Assembly: GCF_013376005.1 (NCBI RefSeq)
Contig: NZ_JABMJK010000020.1
Coordinates: 1-64,000, forward strand
Direction of reading: 5' to 3'
DNA length: 64,000 bases
From: Duganella sp. SG902
Lineage (GTDB): Bacteria > Pseudomonadota > Gammaproteobacteria > Burkholderiales > Burkholderiaceae_D
Each line of letters opens with the position of its first letter. Within the stretch, counting starts at the first letter, position 1. A model generated the notes under the pieces. It saw only the letters and a program-made list of their open reading frames with translations, did no database searches and was not told where the DNA came from. Below, one piece after another: positions 17,941-25,952 of the stretch. The position numbers and the translations under genes were made by a program.

Positions 17941-20310
17941 TCAGCGCGGGATCAAAACTTCCAGCGCGTATGCTCCGCCCGCAACGATACCGGTGAAAAC
18001 GTTTTCAGTCAAACGCCTGCCTTTATGCCAGACTTGAATTTCGCCCACGTCCGCACGTTGTATAGACACGTTGAAGGTGGCGTGACGGAACTTGCGCACC
18101 ACCTTGATGCCGTCCCAGTGCGAGGGCAGTTGCGGCTTGATGACCAGGCCGTTGGCGTTGCCCTTCAGGCCGCACAGGCCTTCGATGAAGCATTGATAGG
18201 CCCACGACACCGTGCCGGTGTTGAACAGCTGGCTGGAGCGGCCGGCCGTGCGCGGATACTCGTGCCAGGCGCCGCGGTAGTAGTTGGGGATGAACACCGG
18301 CAGCTGGCCGCGCTGGAGGTAGTCGGCCTCGCTCGGGCCGGGCAGCATGCGGCGCAGCAGGTCGTAGGCGCGGTCGCTTTCGCCGATGGTGTACAGGCTG
18401 TAGATGTAGAACACGGCCGCGTGGTTGTACACCGCGCCGTTCTCGGCCGAGCCCGGATGCTTCTGCGTCACGCGGCCGACGTCGTCGCGCATGGCGCTGA
18501 ACGGCGGCGCGAACATTTGCACGCCGTAGGGCGTCACGAGTTGCTCATCGACCTGCGCCAGCATCGAGGCGCGCTGACCGGCGTTGGCGGCGCCGCCGAG
18601 GATGGCCCAGGCTTGCGGATTGAGCCAGATGCGGCCTTCCTTGTCCTTGCTGGTGCCGAAGACGACGTCGTCGTCGGTGATGCCGCGCGCGAACCAGTCG
18701 CCATCCCACAGGTGTTCGTTGGCGGCGCGGTTGACGGCGCGCGCGCCGGCGCGGAAGTGCTTGGCGCTTTCGGCCAGCGAGGAGCTGGCGCCGGTGGTCT
18801 CGCAAATCTCGGCCCACAGGTTGAGGGCGTAGGCGGTGGCCACGGTCAGCCAGCCGGACACGCCGCGGCCCTTGTAGCCGACCATGTTCATCGGGTCGCA
18901 CCAGTCGCCCTGGGCGATGTAGCTGAGGCCGCGCTTGTCGCGCGCCTGCAGCAGCCAGTCCATGGCGCTGCTCACGCGCTCGGAGACGGTGAGGGCCACG
19001 CCCGACTCCGCGCCGACCACGTCCTCGTTGAGGATGTCGTAGTCGCCGGTTTCGTCGAGATAGACCTTGAGCGCCACCGGCAGCCAGACGCAGTGGTCGG
19101 TGTGCGGCACCTGGTTGATGTACTTGAGCTCCGCGCCCTCGGCCAGCAGGATGCCGTCCGGCATGGCGCCGCTGGCCTCCTGCTGCGACAGCGCGTGCAG
19201 GAAGGCCGCGCGCATCACGCTGGGCTTGATGAAGCTCATGCCCATATTGTCCTGCAGATAGTTGCGCGTTTGCGGATCGGTGCTCAGGCGGTTGACGTCG
19301 CCGTGGTAGAACACCTGGCGCGGCAGCCAGTTGTTGACGAAGTTGTCGAGATCGGCGTCCGGCGTCTCGATGCGCAGGCAGCCGGTGCCGCTGGCGATGT
19401 AGGCGGCGTAAGCCTCCTGCGCGGCGGCGAAGGCCGGTGCGCTCAGGTACTTGGCGCGCACGGCCTTGATCTCGGCGTCGTCAAACGCCGGGCCGAACAG
19501 GAAGCGGTAATCGTGCGCCTCGCCGTCGGCCAGCGCCAGGCGGTACTGCACCACGGCGGTCGGGGTTTCGTAGCGCGCGTCGCTGCCGCCCAGCAGCTCG
19601 GCCTCGATGGCTTGCGGACGGTTCAAGGTGCCTTCGCCTTCGAAGGCGGACTGGCGCACTTCCCACGCGTCCGGCGCCTGCTCGCACAGGAAGTAGGTCT
19701 TGTCCTTGAAGTCCTTCTGCTTGAAGTAGTCGGCCACCTTCTGATACGGCGTGACGCTGCTGGCCACCACGCCGCCCAGGTCCGGACGGTATTCGCCGGA
19801 CTGGTTCATCCACGACATGTAGCCGATCGGGAAGTAAGGATAGACGCTCAGCTTGCGCGCGCGGCCCGAGATGTTGGTCACGCGCAGCGACCACAGCTCC
19901 ACCACGTCCGCCACCGGCAGGCTCAGCGTGAGCTCGACGCGCACGCCGAGGTGCTCGACGGTCCAGGCGAGATTGCTTTTGCCGACCGAGAAGTTGAAGC
20001 TGTCGACCTTGGCGCGCACCGGTTCGTAGGGCGCCGAGAACAGCTCGCCGGTCTCCTCGTCCTTGATGTAGAAGAAGCGGCCGGGGTGGTGCGCGTAGTA
20101 GTTCTGCTCCGGCTGCATGAAGGTCTTGGCCTCCAGGTTGGGCGCGTGCGCGTACTTGGCCGGTTCCGGCTGCATGAACTGGGCGGTGGCGTAGCCGCGG
20201 CAGGTGATCTGTATCATCATCTTCTGATTCCACAGGAAACCGGCCGCCTGCGGCATGGCCGTGGCGCTGGTCAGTTCATAGCGGTCGCCGTTGTGGGTGG
20301 GGCGTAACAT
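17941..20310 (-). CDS. GH94 disaccharide phosphorylase, probably cellobionic acid phosphorylase
   Basis: The product is 789 residues without a signal peptide, so it acts in the cytoplasm. It has the GH94 layout: N-terminal beta-sandwich, helical linker, then the (alpha/alpha)6 barrel with the acid-bearing box GDWCDPMNM (Asp469 and Asp472). Cellobiose phosphorylases usually read GDWNDG here. The GDWCDP variant, together with a gluconokinase gene three genes upstream, points to cellobionic acid phosphorylase, which gives glucose-1-phosphate and gluconate. That specificity is inference. The start 20310 is chosen because GGAG lies 8 nt upstream; an earlier start at 20343 overlaps the transporter gene. 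Confidence 0.85.
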   Translation of the reverse strand: MLRPTHNGDRYELTSATAMPQAAGFLWNQKMMIQITCRGYATAQFMQPEPAKYAHAPNLEAKTFMQPEQNYYAHHPGRFFYIKDEETGELFSAPYEPVRAKVDSFNFSVGKSNLAWTVEHLGVRVELTLSLPVADVVELWSLRVTNISGRARKLSVYPYFPIGYMSWMNQSGEYRPDLGGVVASSVTPYQKVADYFKQKDFKDKTYFLCEQAPDAWEVRQSAFEGEGTLNRPQAIEAELLGGSDARYETPTAVVQYRLALADGEAHDYRFLFGPAFDDAEIKAVRAKYLSAPAFAAAQEAYAAYIASGTGCLRIETPDADLDNFVNNWLPRQVFYHGDVNRLSTDPQTRNYLQDNMGMSFIKPSVMRAAFLHALSQQEASGAMPDGILLAEGAELKYINQVPHTDHCVWLPVALKVYLDETGDYDILNEDVVGAESGVALTVSERVSSAMDWLLQARDKRGLSYIAQGDWCDPMNMVGYKGRGVSGWLTVATAYALNLWAEICETTGASSSLAESAKHFRAGARAVNRAANEHLWDGDWFARGITDDDVVFGTSKDKEGRIWLNPQAWAILGGAANAGQRASMLAQVDEQLVTPYGVQMFAPPFSAMRDDVGRVTQKHPGSAENGAVYNHAAVFYIYSLYTIGESDRAYDLLRRMLPGPSEADYLQRGQLPVFIPNYYRGAWHEYPRTAGRSSQLFNTGTVSWAYQCFIEGLCGLKGNANGLVIKPQLPSHWDGIKVVRKFRHATFNVSIQRADVGEIQVWHKGRRLTENVFTGIVAGGAYALEVLIPR

Positions 20311-20323
20311 AGACATCTCTCCG

Positions 20324-21673
20324 TCAGGATTTGCGCGCTTCAAGATCCCTCTGGATCTGCAGCAGTTTGTGGTTATCGAGGTTGTAGAAAAACATGACCG
20401 CCACCGCCAGCAACGCGAAGGCGGCGGGTATGAACGACATCAGCCAGACGATGCCGGCCTGCGACACGGCGCTCTGCGCGGCGTTGGCCACGTAGCCCAG
20501 CCTGGTGAAGATGGCGCCGATCACGGCGACGGCGACGGCGGTGCCCAGCTTCTGCGAGAAGGTGGCGGCGGCGAACGTCATGGCGGTGGCGCGGCGGCCG
20601 GTGCGCCATTCGTTGTAGTCGGCGGTGTCGGCGTACATGGAGAAGGCCAGCGGCGACTTCGGCCCCAGCGCCAGGCCCATGCCGACCTGCAGCACGAACA
20701 TCAGCGCGATCTGGTCCTTCGGCACGAAGAAGAAGGCCGAGGACAGCAGGGCGGTGATGGTCATCAGGATCATCATCAGTTTCTTCTTGTCGACGAAGCG
20801 CGTCATCAGCGGCGTGAGCGAGGCGCCGGCGGCGGCGGCCATCATGTAGGCCGGCACGAAGCCCGCCATCAGGTCCGGGCGTTCCACCACGTACTTGAAG
20901 TAGTAGGCCGCGCTGCTGGTGCGCAGTGTGATGGTGATCATGATGATCAGGGCCAGGAGGAACAGCGCCACCCAGGGACGGTTTTGCGACAGGTCGCGCA
21001 CGTCCTGCCAGACATTGCTCTTTTGCTCGGCCGGCGGGGCGATGCGCTCGCGCGTGTTGAGGAAGGTGAGCACGAACAGCACCGAGGCGAACGCGCTCCA
21101 CGCCAGCATGGTCAGCTGCCAGCCCAGCTTGTCGTTGCCGCCGCCCAGGTGACGCACCAGCCATGGCGTGGCGGCCGTCACCAGCGTGCCGCCGGCAAAC
21201 GCGAAGATGAAACGCAGGCCGTTGACGGTGGAGCGCTCCTGCGCGTCGGCCGACAGCACGCCGGACAAGGCGTTGTACGGGATGTTGATGCAGGTGTAGC
21301 ACACCATCATCGACAGGTAGGTGCCGTAGGCCCAGATGATCTTGCCGTCCTCGGACAGGTCCGGCGTGGTGTAGGTGAGGAAGGCGGCGCACGCCAGCGG
21401 CAGCGGCACCCAGATCAGGTAAGGGCGGAACTTGCCCCAGCGCGTGCTGGTGCGGTCGGCCGCCGCGCCGATCATGGGGTCGGTGAAGGCGTTGATGATT
21501 TTGATCGTGAACATCATGGAGGCGGCGGCGGCGGCTGAAATGCCGAACACGTCGGTGTAGAAGATCAGCAGGAAGGTGGCGACATTGGTCCAATAGAAAT
21601 TGAAGCCCATATCGGCCACGCCGTAGCTGATTTTTTCGCGCCAGGTCAGTTGTTTGTTCACGGTCGTCTTCAT
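20324..21673 (-). CDS. GPH-family sugar:cation symporter (MelB-like MFS)
   Basis: This 449-residue protein with about 12 membrane segments has the glycoside-pentoside-hexuronide signatures: an N-terminal KISYGVADMGFNFYW, and NAFTDPMIGAAADRT with RWGKFRPY between helices 2 and 3. Family members import glycosides with Na+ or H+. Between gluconokinase and the GH94 phosphorylase, it is the likely importer of the disaccharide acid. Confidence 0.92.
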   Translation of the reverse strand: MKTTVNKQLTWREKISYGVADMGFNFYWTNVATFLLIFYTDVFGISAAAAASMMFTIKIINAFTDPMIGAAADRTSTRWGKFRPYLIWVPLPLACAAFLTYTTPDLSEDGKIIWAYGTYLSMMVCYTCINIPYNALSGVLSADAQERSTVNGLRFIFAFAGGTLVTAATPWLVRHLGGGNDKLGWQLTMLAWSAFASVLFVLTFLNTRERIAPPAEQKSNVWQDVRDLSQNRPWVALFLLALIIMITITLRTSSAAYYFKYVVERPDLMAGFVPAYMMAAAAGASLTPLMTRFVDKKKLMMILMTITALLSSAFFFVPKDQIALMFVLQVGMGLALGPKSPLAFSMYADTADYNEWRTGRRATAMTFAAATFSQKLGTAVAVAVIGAIFTRLGYVANAAQSAVSQAGIVWLMSFIPAAFALLAVAVMFFYNLDNHKLLQIQRDLEARKS

Positions 21674-21741
21674 ACGCTTGTAAAAGCAGGCAGCGTAACA
21701 CTGCCTGAACGGAACGTGTCACTGTTCCGGGGAGAGCTCTT

Positions 21742-21755
21742 TGATAGCGGTAACT
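21742..21755. promoter_or_regulatory. Operator-like palindrome 1, LacI-type
   Basis: TGATAGCGGTAACT lies at the end of gntK and upstream of the GPH symporter. It shares TGATAGCG and a following TA(A/T)C with two other sites in this locus (22272-22285 and 23416-23429). This suggests binding by the linked LacI-family regulator. Confidence 0.45.
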
Positions 21756-22266
21756 ATGTTCTTAAAATGTGCCGCACCAGTTCCGCCGGCGGCTGGGCGA
21801 TGTCCAGCACGACGCCGGCCTCGTCGTCCTGCAGCGGCTCCAGCGTGGCCAGCTGGCTGTCCAGCAGGGTGGTGGGCATGTAATGATCCTTGCGCGCGGC
21901 CATCCGTTCGGCGATCAGTTCGCGCGGGCCGGCCAGGTGGGCGAAGCGCAGTTCCGGATCGGCGCTGCGCAGCAGGTCGCGGTAGCGCCGCTTCAGCGAG
22001 GAGCAGGACAGCACCAGCCCCGAGTGCCGCAGGCGCGCTTCGCGAATCTCGCGGTGCAGCGCCCACAGCCAGTCGGCGCGGTCGGCGTCGGTGAGCGGCA
22101 CGCCGGCCGTCATCTTGGCCACGTTCTCGTAGGAGTGATAGGTGTCGCCCTCGAGGAAGGGCACTTCCAGCGCGCCAGCCAGCTGCAATCCGACCGAACT
22201 CTTGCCGCAGCCGCTGACGCCCATGACGACCCAGCGTTGGGATTTTGTTTGTACACTTTTGAGCAT
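21754..22266 (-). CDS. gntK: Gluconokinase
   Basis: The product is 170 residues of the GntK family. Walker A is GVSGCGKSS (16-24), with EGDTYHS for substrate binding and CSSLKRRYRDLLR. It phosphorylates gluconate to 6-phosphogluconate, feeding the Entner-Doudoroff or pentose phosphate pathway. In this operon gluconate is the expected second product of the phosphorylase. Operator-like sites flank it on both sides. Confidence 0.95.
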   Translation of the reverse strand: MLKSVQTKSQRWVVMGVSGCGKSSVGLQLAGALEVPFLEGDTYHSYENVAKMTAGVPLTDADRADWLWALHREIREARLRHSGLVLSCSSLKRRYRDLLRSADPELRFAHLAGPRELIAERMAARKDHYMPTTLLDSQLATLEPLQDDEAGVVLDIAQPPAELVRHILRT

Positions 22267-22271
22267 AGGTA

Positions 22272-22285
22272 TGATAGCGCTAACA
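22272..22285. promoter_or_regulatory. Operator-like palindrome 2, LacI-type
   Basis: TGATAGCGCTAACA is a near-perfect 14-bp inverted repeat with one mismatched pair, 6 bp upstream of the gntK start codon. It is well placed to block expression of the operon. Confidence 0.55.
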
Positions 22286-22366
22286 GATGCGACGAGTTTA
22301 GACGGATTGCGAAATTTGTAAAGAACTATCGATGCTGCGACGCAGCAGATGGCGCGGCCTGGGTGC

Positions 22367-23395
22367 TCAGGCGCTTTCGCGCGCCATCAGCGTGAAGCCG
22401 AGGTCGATCTGGCGCGTGACCGGCTGCTCGCCCTTGATGACCGAGCGCAGCAGGGTGGCGGCCTCGAAGCCGATGCGGTAGCGCGGCGTGCCGATGGTGG
22501 TCAGCGACGGATTCATCCACGCCGAGGCCGGCAGGTCGTTGAAGCCGCAGATCGCCAGCTGGGTCGGCACGGCGATGCCGCGCCGCTGGCACTGGTAAAT
22601 GGCGCCGTGCGCCAGGTCGTCGTTGCAGCAGAAAATGGCGTCGCAGTCGGGCGCCTGCGCCAGCATGCGGCCCAGCAGCTCGGCGCCCAGCGCGATGGTG
22701 GACGGTTCGGCCACCATCACCTCCAGCTTGGCGTCCGCGCGGCCGGCCTCCTGCATGGCCTTGCGGTAGCCTTCGGCGCGGCGCAGGGTGCGCTCGTCCA
22801 GCTGCGCGCCGATGAAGCCGATGCGCTTGTGGCCTTTGTCCAGCAGATAGCGCGTCATGGCGTAGCCGGCCTGGAATTGCGAGAAGCCGACGGTGTATTG
22901 CTCGGGATCGGTGGACATGTCCATCATCGACACCACCGGCACGCGCGAGGTGGTGAGGATTTGCTGCACCTTCGGGCTGTGGGTCAGGCCGGACAGCAGC
23001 ATGCCGTCCGGGTTGGACTGCAGATAGGTGCCGATCAGCTTCTCCTCCTCCTTGTCGGAATAGCGGGTGTTGCCGATCAGGATCTGGTAGTCGTCGGCGT
23101 CCAGCGCGTCCTGGATGCCGGCCAGCACCTCGGTGAACACGGCGTTCGACAGCGACGGCACCAGCACGGCGATCACCTTGGACTGCGACGAGGCCAGCGC
23201 GCGCGCCGCGCGGTTGGGCACATAACCCAGTTCGGCCACGGCGGCGTCGACCCGGTCGCGCAGGGCTTGCGACACCATCTCCGGCTGGGTGATGGCGCGC
23301 GAGGCGGTCATGGTGGCCACGCCTGCCCGCTCGGCCACCATGGCGAGGGTGATGCGGCCGCTGGCGCGGCTCTTGCCCGCTTGAGTCTTGGTCAT
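22367..23395 (-). CDS. LacI-family transcriptional regulator (GntR-like)
   Basis: The product is 342 residues: an N-terminal helix-turn-helix (MVAERAGVATMTASRAI, residues about 19-35) with hinge LASSQSK, then a periplasmic-binding-like effector domain. The overall resemblance is to gluconate repressors of the LacI family. It lies 100 bp upstream of gntK in the same direction and probably represses the gntK-GPH-GH94-GH3 operon. The effector may be gluconate or 6-phosphogluconate, which is inference. Confidence 0.92.
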   Translation of the reverse strand: MTKTQAGKSRASGRITLAMVAERAGVATMTASRAITQPEMVSQALRDRVDAAVAELGYVPNRAARALASSQSKVIAVLVPSLSNAVFTEVLAGIQDALDADDYQILIGNTRYSDKEEEKLIGTYLQSNPDGMLLSGLTHSPKVQQILTTSRVPVVSMMDMSTDPEQYTVGFSQFQAGYAMTRYLLDKGHKRIGFIGAQLDERTLRRAEGYRKAMQEAGRADAKLEVMVAEPSTIALGAELLGRMLAQAPDCDAIFCCNDDLAHGAIYQCQRRGIAVPTQLAICGFNDLPASAWMNPSLTTIGTPRYRIGFEAATLLRSVIKGEQPVTRQIDLGFTLMARESA

Positions 23396-23415
23396 TGCTG
23401 CACTATCGATGATGT

Positions 23416-23429
23416 TGATAGCGATATCA
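23416..23429. promoter_or_regulatory. Operator-like palindrome 3, LacI-type
   Basis: TGATAGCGATATCA lies 21 bp upstream of the LacI regulator start and shares the first eight bases with sites 1 and 2, consistent with autoregulation. Confidence 0.45.
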
Positions 23430-23458
23430 TACGGCAGCTATGACCAAAGGAAGAATAT

Positions 23459-23947
23459 CTATTTGCAATCGGCCAACACTTTTTGCGTATTTTTGCGCAA
23501 TTCTTCGCGTTGCTGGTCGTTCATATAGCCGCGTTCGCCGTTTTTGTCATAGGTGCTCAGGCGCAGGCCCTGGTCCAACGCCCGCTGGTTCTGGCGCGCG
23601 GCGTCGCAGTTGGCGGCCTCGTCGGCCTTGCGCTGGGCGTTGGCGGCGGCTTGTTTCTCGGCCTCGGCGGCCTCGCTCCTGCGCTTGTTGAAATCGGCGT
23701 TGCGCTCGGCCAGCGTGGGCGCGGGCCTGGCGGCGGCCGCGTCGGCGGACGGTTCGGCCTCGGCCGGGGCGTCGGGATTGAAGCGGGGCTTGCCGGGCGC
23801 CTTCAGGATGCGTTTTTCGGGCACACCGGGTGGCGGCGGGCGATCGGAGAATTGCTTGATGCCCTTGTCGTCAAGCCACACATACTGCGCCAGCGCCAGT
23901 GGGCAAGCGAGCAGCAGGGCGGCCAACAACGGATGACGGGGATTCAT
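23459..23947 (-). CDS. DUF4124 domain protein, exported
   Basis: The product is 162 residues with a signal peptide (cleavage near LALA-QYVW). The segment after it (YVWLDDKGIKQFSDRPPP) is the DUF4124 signature, seen in many betaproteobacterial envelope proteins of unknown role. A charged Ala/Glu-rich coiled-coil follows. The start at 23947 has GGAG 8 nt upstream; an earlier start at 23968 lacks one. Confidence 0.8.
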   Translation of the reverse strand: MNPRHPLLAALLLACPLALAQYVWLDDKGIKQFSDRPPPPGVPEKRILKAPGKPRFNPDAPAEAEPSADAAAARPAPTLAERNADFNKRRSEAAEAEKQAAANAQRKADEAANCDAARQNQRALDQGLRLSTYDKNGERGYMNDQQREELRKNTQKVLADCK

Positions 23948-24021
23948 AAAAAGCGCTCCAGAAGACATACAACGATTTCGCCATGATTCATGGCAACTGT
24001 CAACTGGAGCGCCGCTGCTGC

Positions 24022-24495
24022 TTACGACTGCTTCTTGCGGCGTGCCGCCATGCCCAGCAGGCCCAGGCCGCCCAGCAGCATGCCGTAGGTGGCAGGCTCA
24101 GGTACGGCGGTCACGGTGATGGCGCCTTGGTATTGGGCCAGCGAGGAGGTGGCCTCGGTGCCAGCCAGCGTCAGGGTGAAGGGCGAGTTGGTGTTGAGGG
24201 TCAGACCACCAATGCTGAAGTAGCCGGTTGGGCCGCCGATCACCAGGGCGGTGCCCAGGTTGTTGTTCAGCGTGACCGTGTCGATATTCAGGAAGTTGCC
24301 CTGATACGAAACGGTGACGTTGTACAGGCCGGTTGCCAGACCGTCGAAGGTCAGGGTGTCGGAGCCGCCTTCCAGCAGCGTAGGCGTACCAAAGAAAGTC
24401 GTCGTTCCCAGGCCGATGTTGATCAGTTGATCGGCGGCGCTGGCGGAGAATGCGGCGCCAGCAAGTACTGCAGCAGCAAGTAGTTTCAGTTTCAT
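24022..24495 (-). CDS. PEP-CTERM sorting-signal protein, FxDxF-like
   Basis: The product is 157 residues: a signal peptide (cleavage near ASA-ADQ), a beta-rich body, and a C-terminal VPEPATYGMLLGGLGLLGMAARRKK. The last part is the PEP-CTERM tripartite tail (PEP motif, membrane helix, basic end) processed by an exosortase. Such proteins are anchored or released with exopolysaccharide. No exosortase gene is in the window. Confidence 0.88.
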   Translation of the reverse strand: MKLKLLAAAVLAGAAFSASAADQLINIGLGTTTFFGTPTLLEGGSDTLTFDGLATGLYNVTVSYQGNFLNIDTVTLNNNLGTALVIGGPTGYFSIGGLTLNTNSPFTLTLAGTEATSSLAQYQGAITVTAVPEPATYGMLLGGLGLLGMAARRKKQS

Positions 24496-24622
24496 CGTAG
24501 AACCCCTAAACATAACGTTTATAGTGACCGGCAGATGCAGCTACCGGGCTGTTGGCGCCTTTTGTAAAAGGCAAGCTACGATATCAATATTTTTAAATTA
24601 GCGTTAAAACAACACCAATTCC

Positions 24623-24650
24623 GCGCAGCAATATTTAACAATTGCTGCGC
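24623..24650. repeat. Inverted repeat downstream of PEP-CTERM gene
   Basis: GCGCAGCAAT (24623-24632) and ATTGCTGCGC (24641-24650) form a perfect 10-bp stem with an 8-nt loop, 9 bp beyond the stop of the following minus-strand gene. There is no T run, so it may be a weak terminator or an mRNA-end stabiliser. Confidence 0.5.
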
Positions 24651-24659
24651 AGCACCAAT

Positions 24660-25310
24660 TTACACGGCCGCGCGAGGGTCGCCGGCGTTTAGGCACCTGC
24701 TTCGGCGGATCAGTCCAAACACGCCAAGACCAGCCAGCAGCATGGTGTAAGTTTCCGGCTCAGGCACTGCGGCTGTAATTTTTACGTTGTCGATGGCCAG
24801 GGCCTGCTTCTCTCCGGAGGTATATTCAGGATAGTAGGTGCCTGCCAGGCGGACTTCATCGAAACCACCGTGGGAAAACCCCACCCAAGCGCCTAGCGAT
24901 GACTCGACAGTACCACTTTGAACCACAGTGCCGCCTAGAAGGAGTTGGTAGTGGACATAGTTCGGATTTTTAAGCCATCCATTCCCGGCAAGGAATGAGA
25001 TACTGTCGATTGCCGCGCCACTTGCAAGTTTTATATCGGTGTACCCGACGTCACCGCCGTTGGCGTACCAGGAACGATTACCCTGTGCGCCCCATCCCGT
25101 GAAAGCCGCGTAGATTCCTTGAAGGCTATTAACTTCCGTGACCAAAACCCCGTCCTCCAAGTGAGTCGTGGCATAGGTGACGAATTCCAAATCCTCGAAG
25201 CCACTGAAATGGTCGGGATTGGTAATGAAATCGGTGGTCTCAACGGTTGCAGCTTGACCGATCCCGGTAGCGAGCGCGAACAGCGCGCCAAAAATCATTT
25301 TTTTATCCAC
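24660..25310 (-). CDS. PEP-CTERM sorting-signal protein
   Basis: The product is 216 residues with a signal peptide (GIGQA-ATV), a beta-sandwich body, and a VPEPETYTMLLAGLGVFGLIRRSR tail of PEP-CTERM type. About 11 extra residues follow the basic cluster, which is longer than usual. A GTG start at 25310 is preferred because GGAGG lies just upstream; ATG at 25298 is too far from it. It is unrelated in body to the neighbouring PEP-CTERM protein. Confidence 0.8.
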   Translation of the reverse strand: MDKKMIFGALFALATGIGQAATVETTDFITNPDHFSGFEDLEFVTYATTHLEDGVLVTEVNSLQGIYAAFTGWGAQGNRSWYANGGDVGYTDIKLASGAAIDSISFLAGNGWLKNPNYVHYQLLLGGTVVQSGTVESSLGAWVGFSHGGFDEVRLAGTYYPEYTSGEKQALAIDNVKITAAVPEPETYTMLLAGLGVFGLIRRSRCLNAGDPRAAV

Positions 25311-25438
25311 ATCGCCTCCGTTTTGGCAGTGTTAAAAAGACATTGCAATAGTTTCACTTATTACAAAATTTGTATACCGAATCGGACTGGAGTGTTGTTC
25401 GATAAAACTATTTGCTTGATAGCTAACGGTGGTTCCCG

Positions 25439-25489
25439 GTCCCCGGTGGTTTGGGTAAGTTGCTGACAAGCAGGTGCAATTTCTGTATA
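25439..25489 (+). repeat. Left 51-bp direct repeat, possible attachment site
   Basis: This segment matches 27309-27359 at 50 of 51 positions (25470 is G instead of A). It includes the -35 region of the guaB promoter (CTGACA, 25463-25468). The -10 here reads TATATA rather than TATAAT. Together the copies bound about 1.8 kb of AT-richer DNA, as expected for site-specific integration. Confidence 0.8.
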
Positions 25490-25559
25490 TAAGTTGCTCT
25501 GAAAAGCAGAGGCCCTGTGGCTGCAAGGGTTTTGCGATTCTGTAATTGGGCGAAATTTG

Positions 25560-25700
25560 GGCGGAATTACCCCGAGCGCTGCCTGCTCGCCGAAACGACT
25601 CTCTGATAGTCCTTGGCAACACATTGCCGTCCTGTTCGATCCGCCGGCTGTAATGCCTCGTCAGCATCGTTGTGTCCTTGTGTTCTGCTGATGACTCGTT
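25560..25700 (-). pseudogene. Possible C-terminal remnant of a tyrosine recombinase
   Basis: A minus-strand frame reads EHKDTTMLTRHYSRRIEQ then DGNVLP. The HKDTxMLxRHYS string resembles the final box of tyrosine recombinases, with a conserved His followed by the Tyr nucleophile. No upstream R or HxxR box is found in the same frame, so at most the tail survives. It points towards the left 51-bp repeat, which is where an integrase end is often found. The identification is tentative. Confidence 0.35.
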
Positions 25701-25952
25701 CTCTATCGTGGTCGGTGAGCCGATGTATAGAGCTATACGCGAAGGGAAGCCGCAGTCGATCTCATTGCTATTGATAGGTTTTGACGCGGAAGAGGCGATA
25801 CGCCGCGCCTATCGGCGCGCATCTACGAAAAATTGCAAAATAGGCACTGTTACAATTTGCGTATATCTTGACGAAAAAATACTGTAATGTTGACCTGGCG
25901 ATCGGGCTAGTCAGGGTGATTCTCCGTCTTACAATTAACAAGAGAGGTGTCA

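Noticed and set aside
25723..25887. Possible 54-codon gene inside the guaB-side island
   Set aside because: It starts with a weak ribosome binding site, matches no family I know, and lies in low-complexity transition DNA; kept only as a note.
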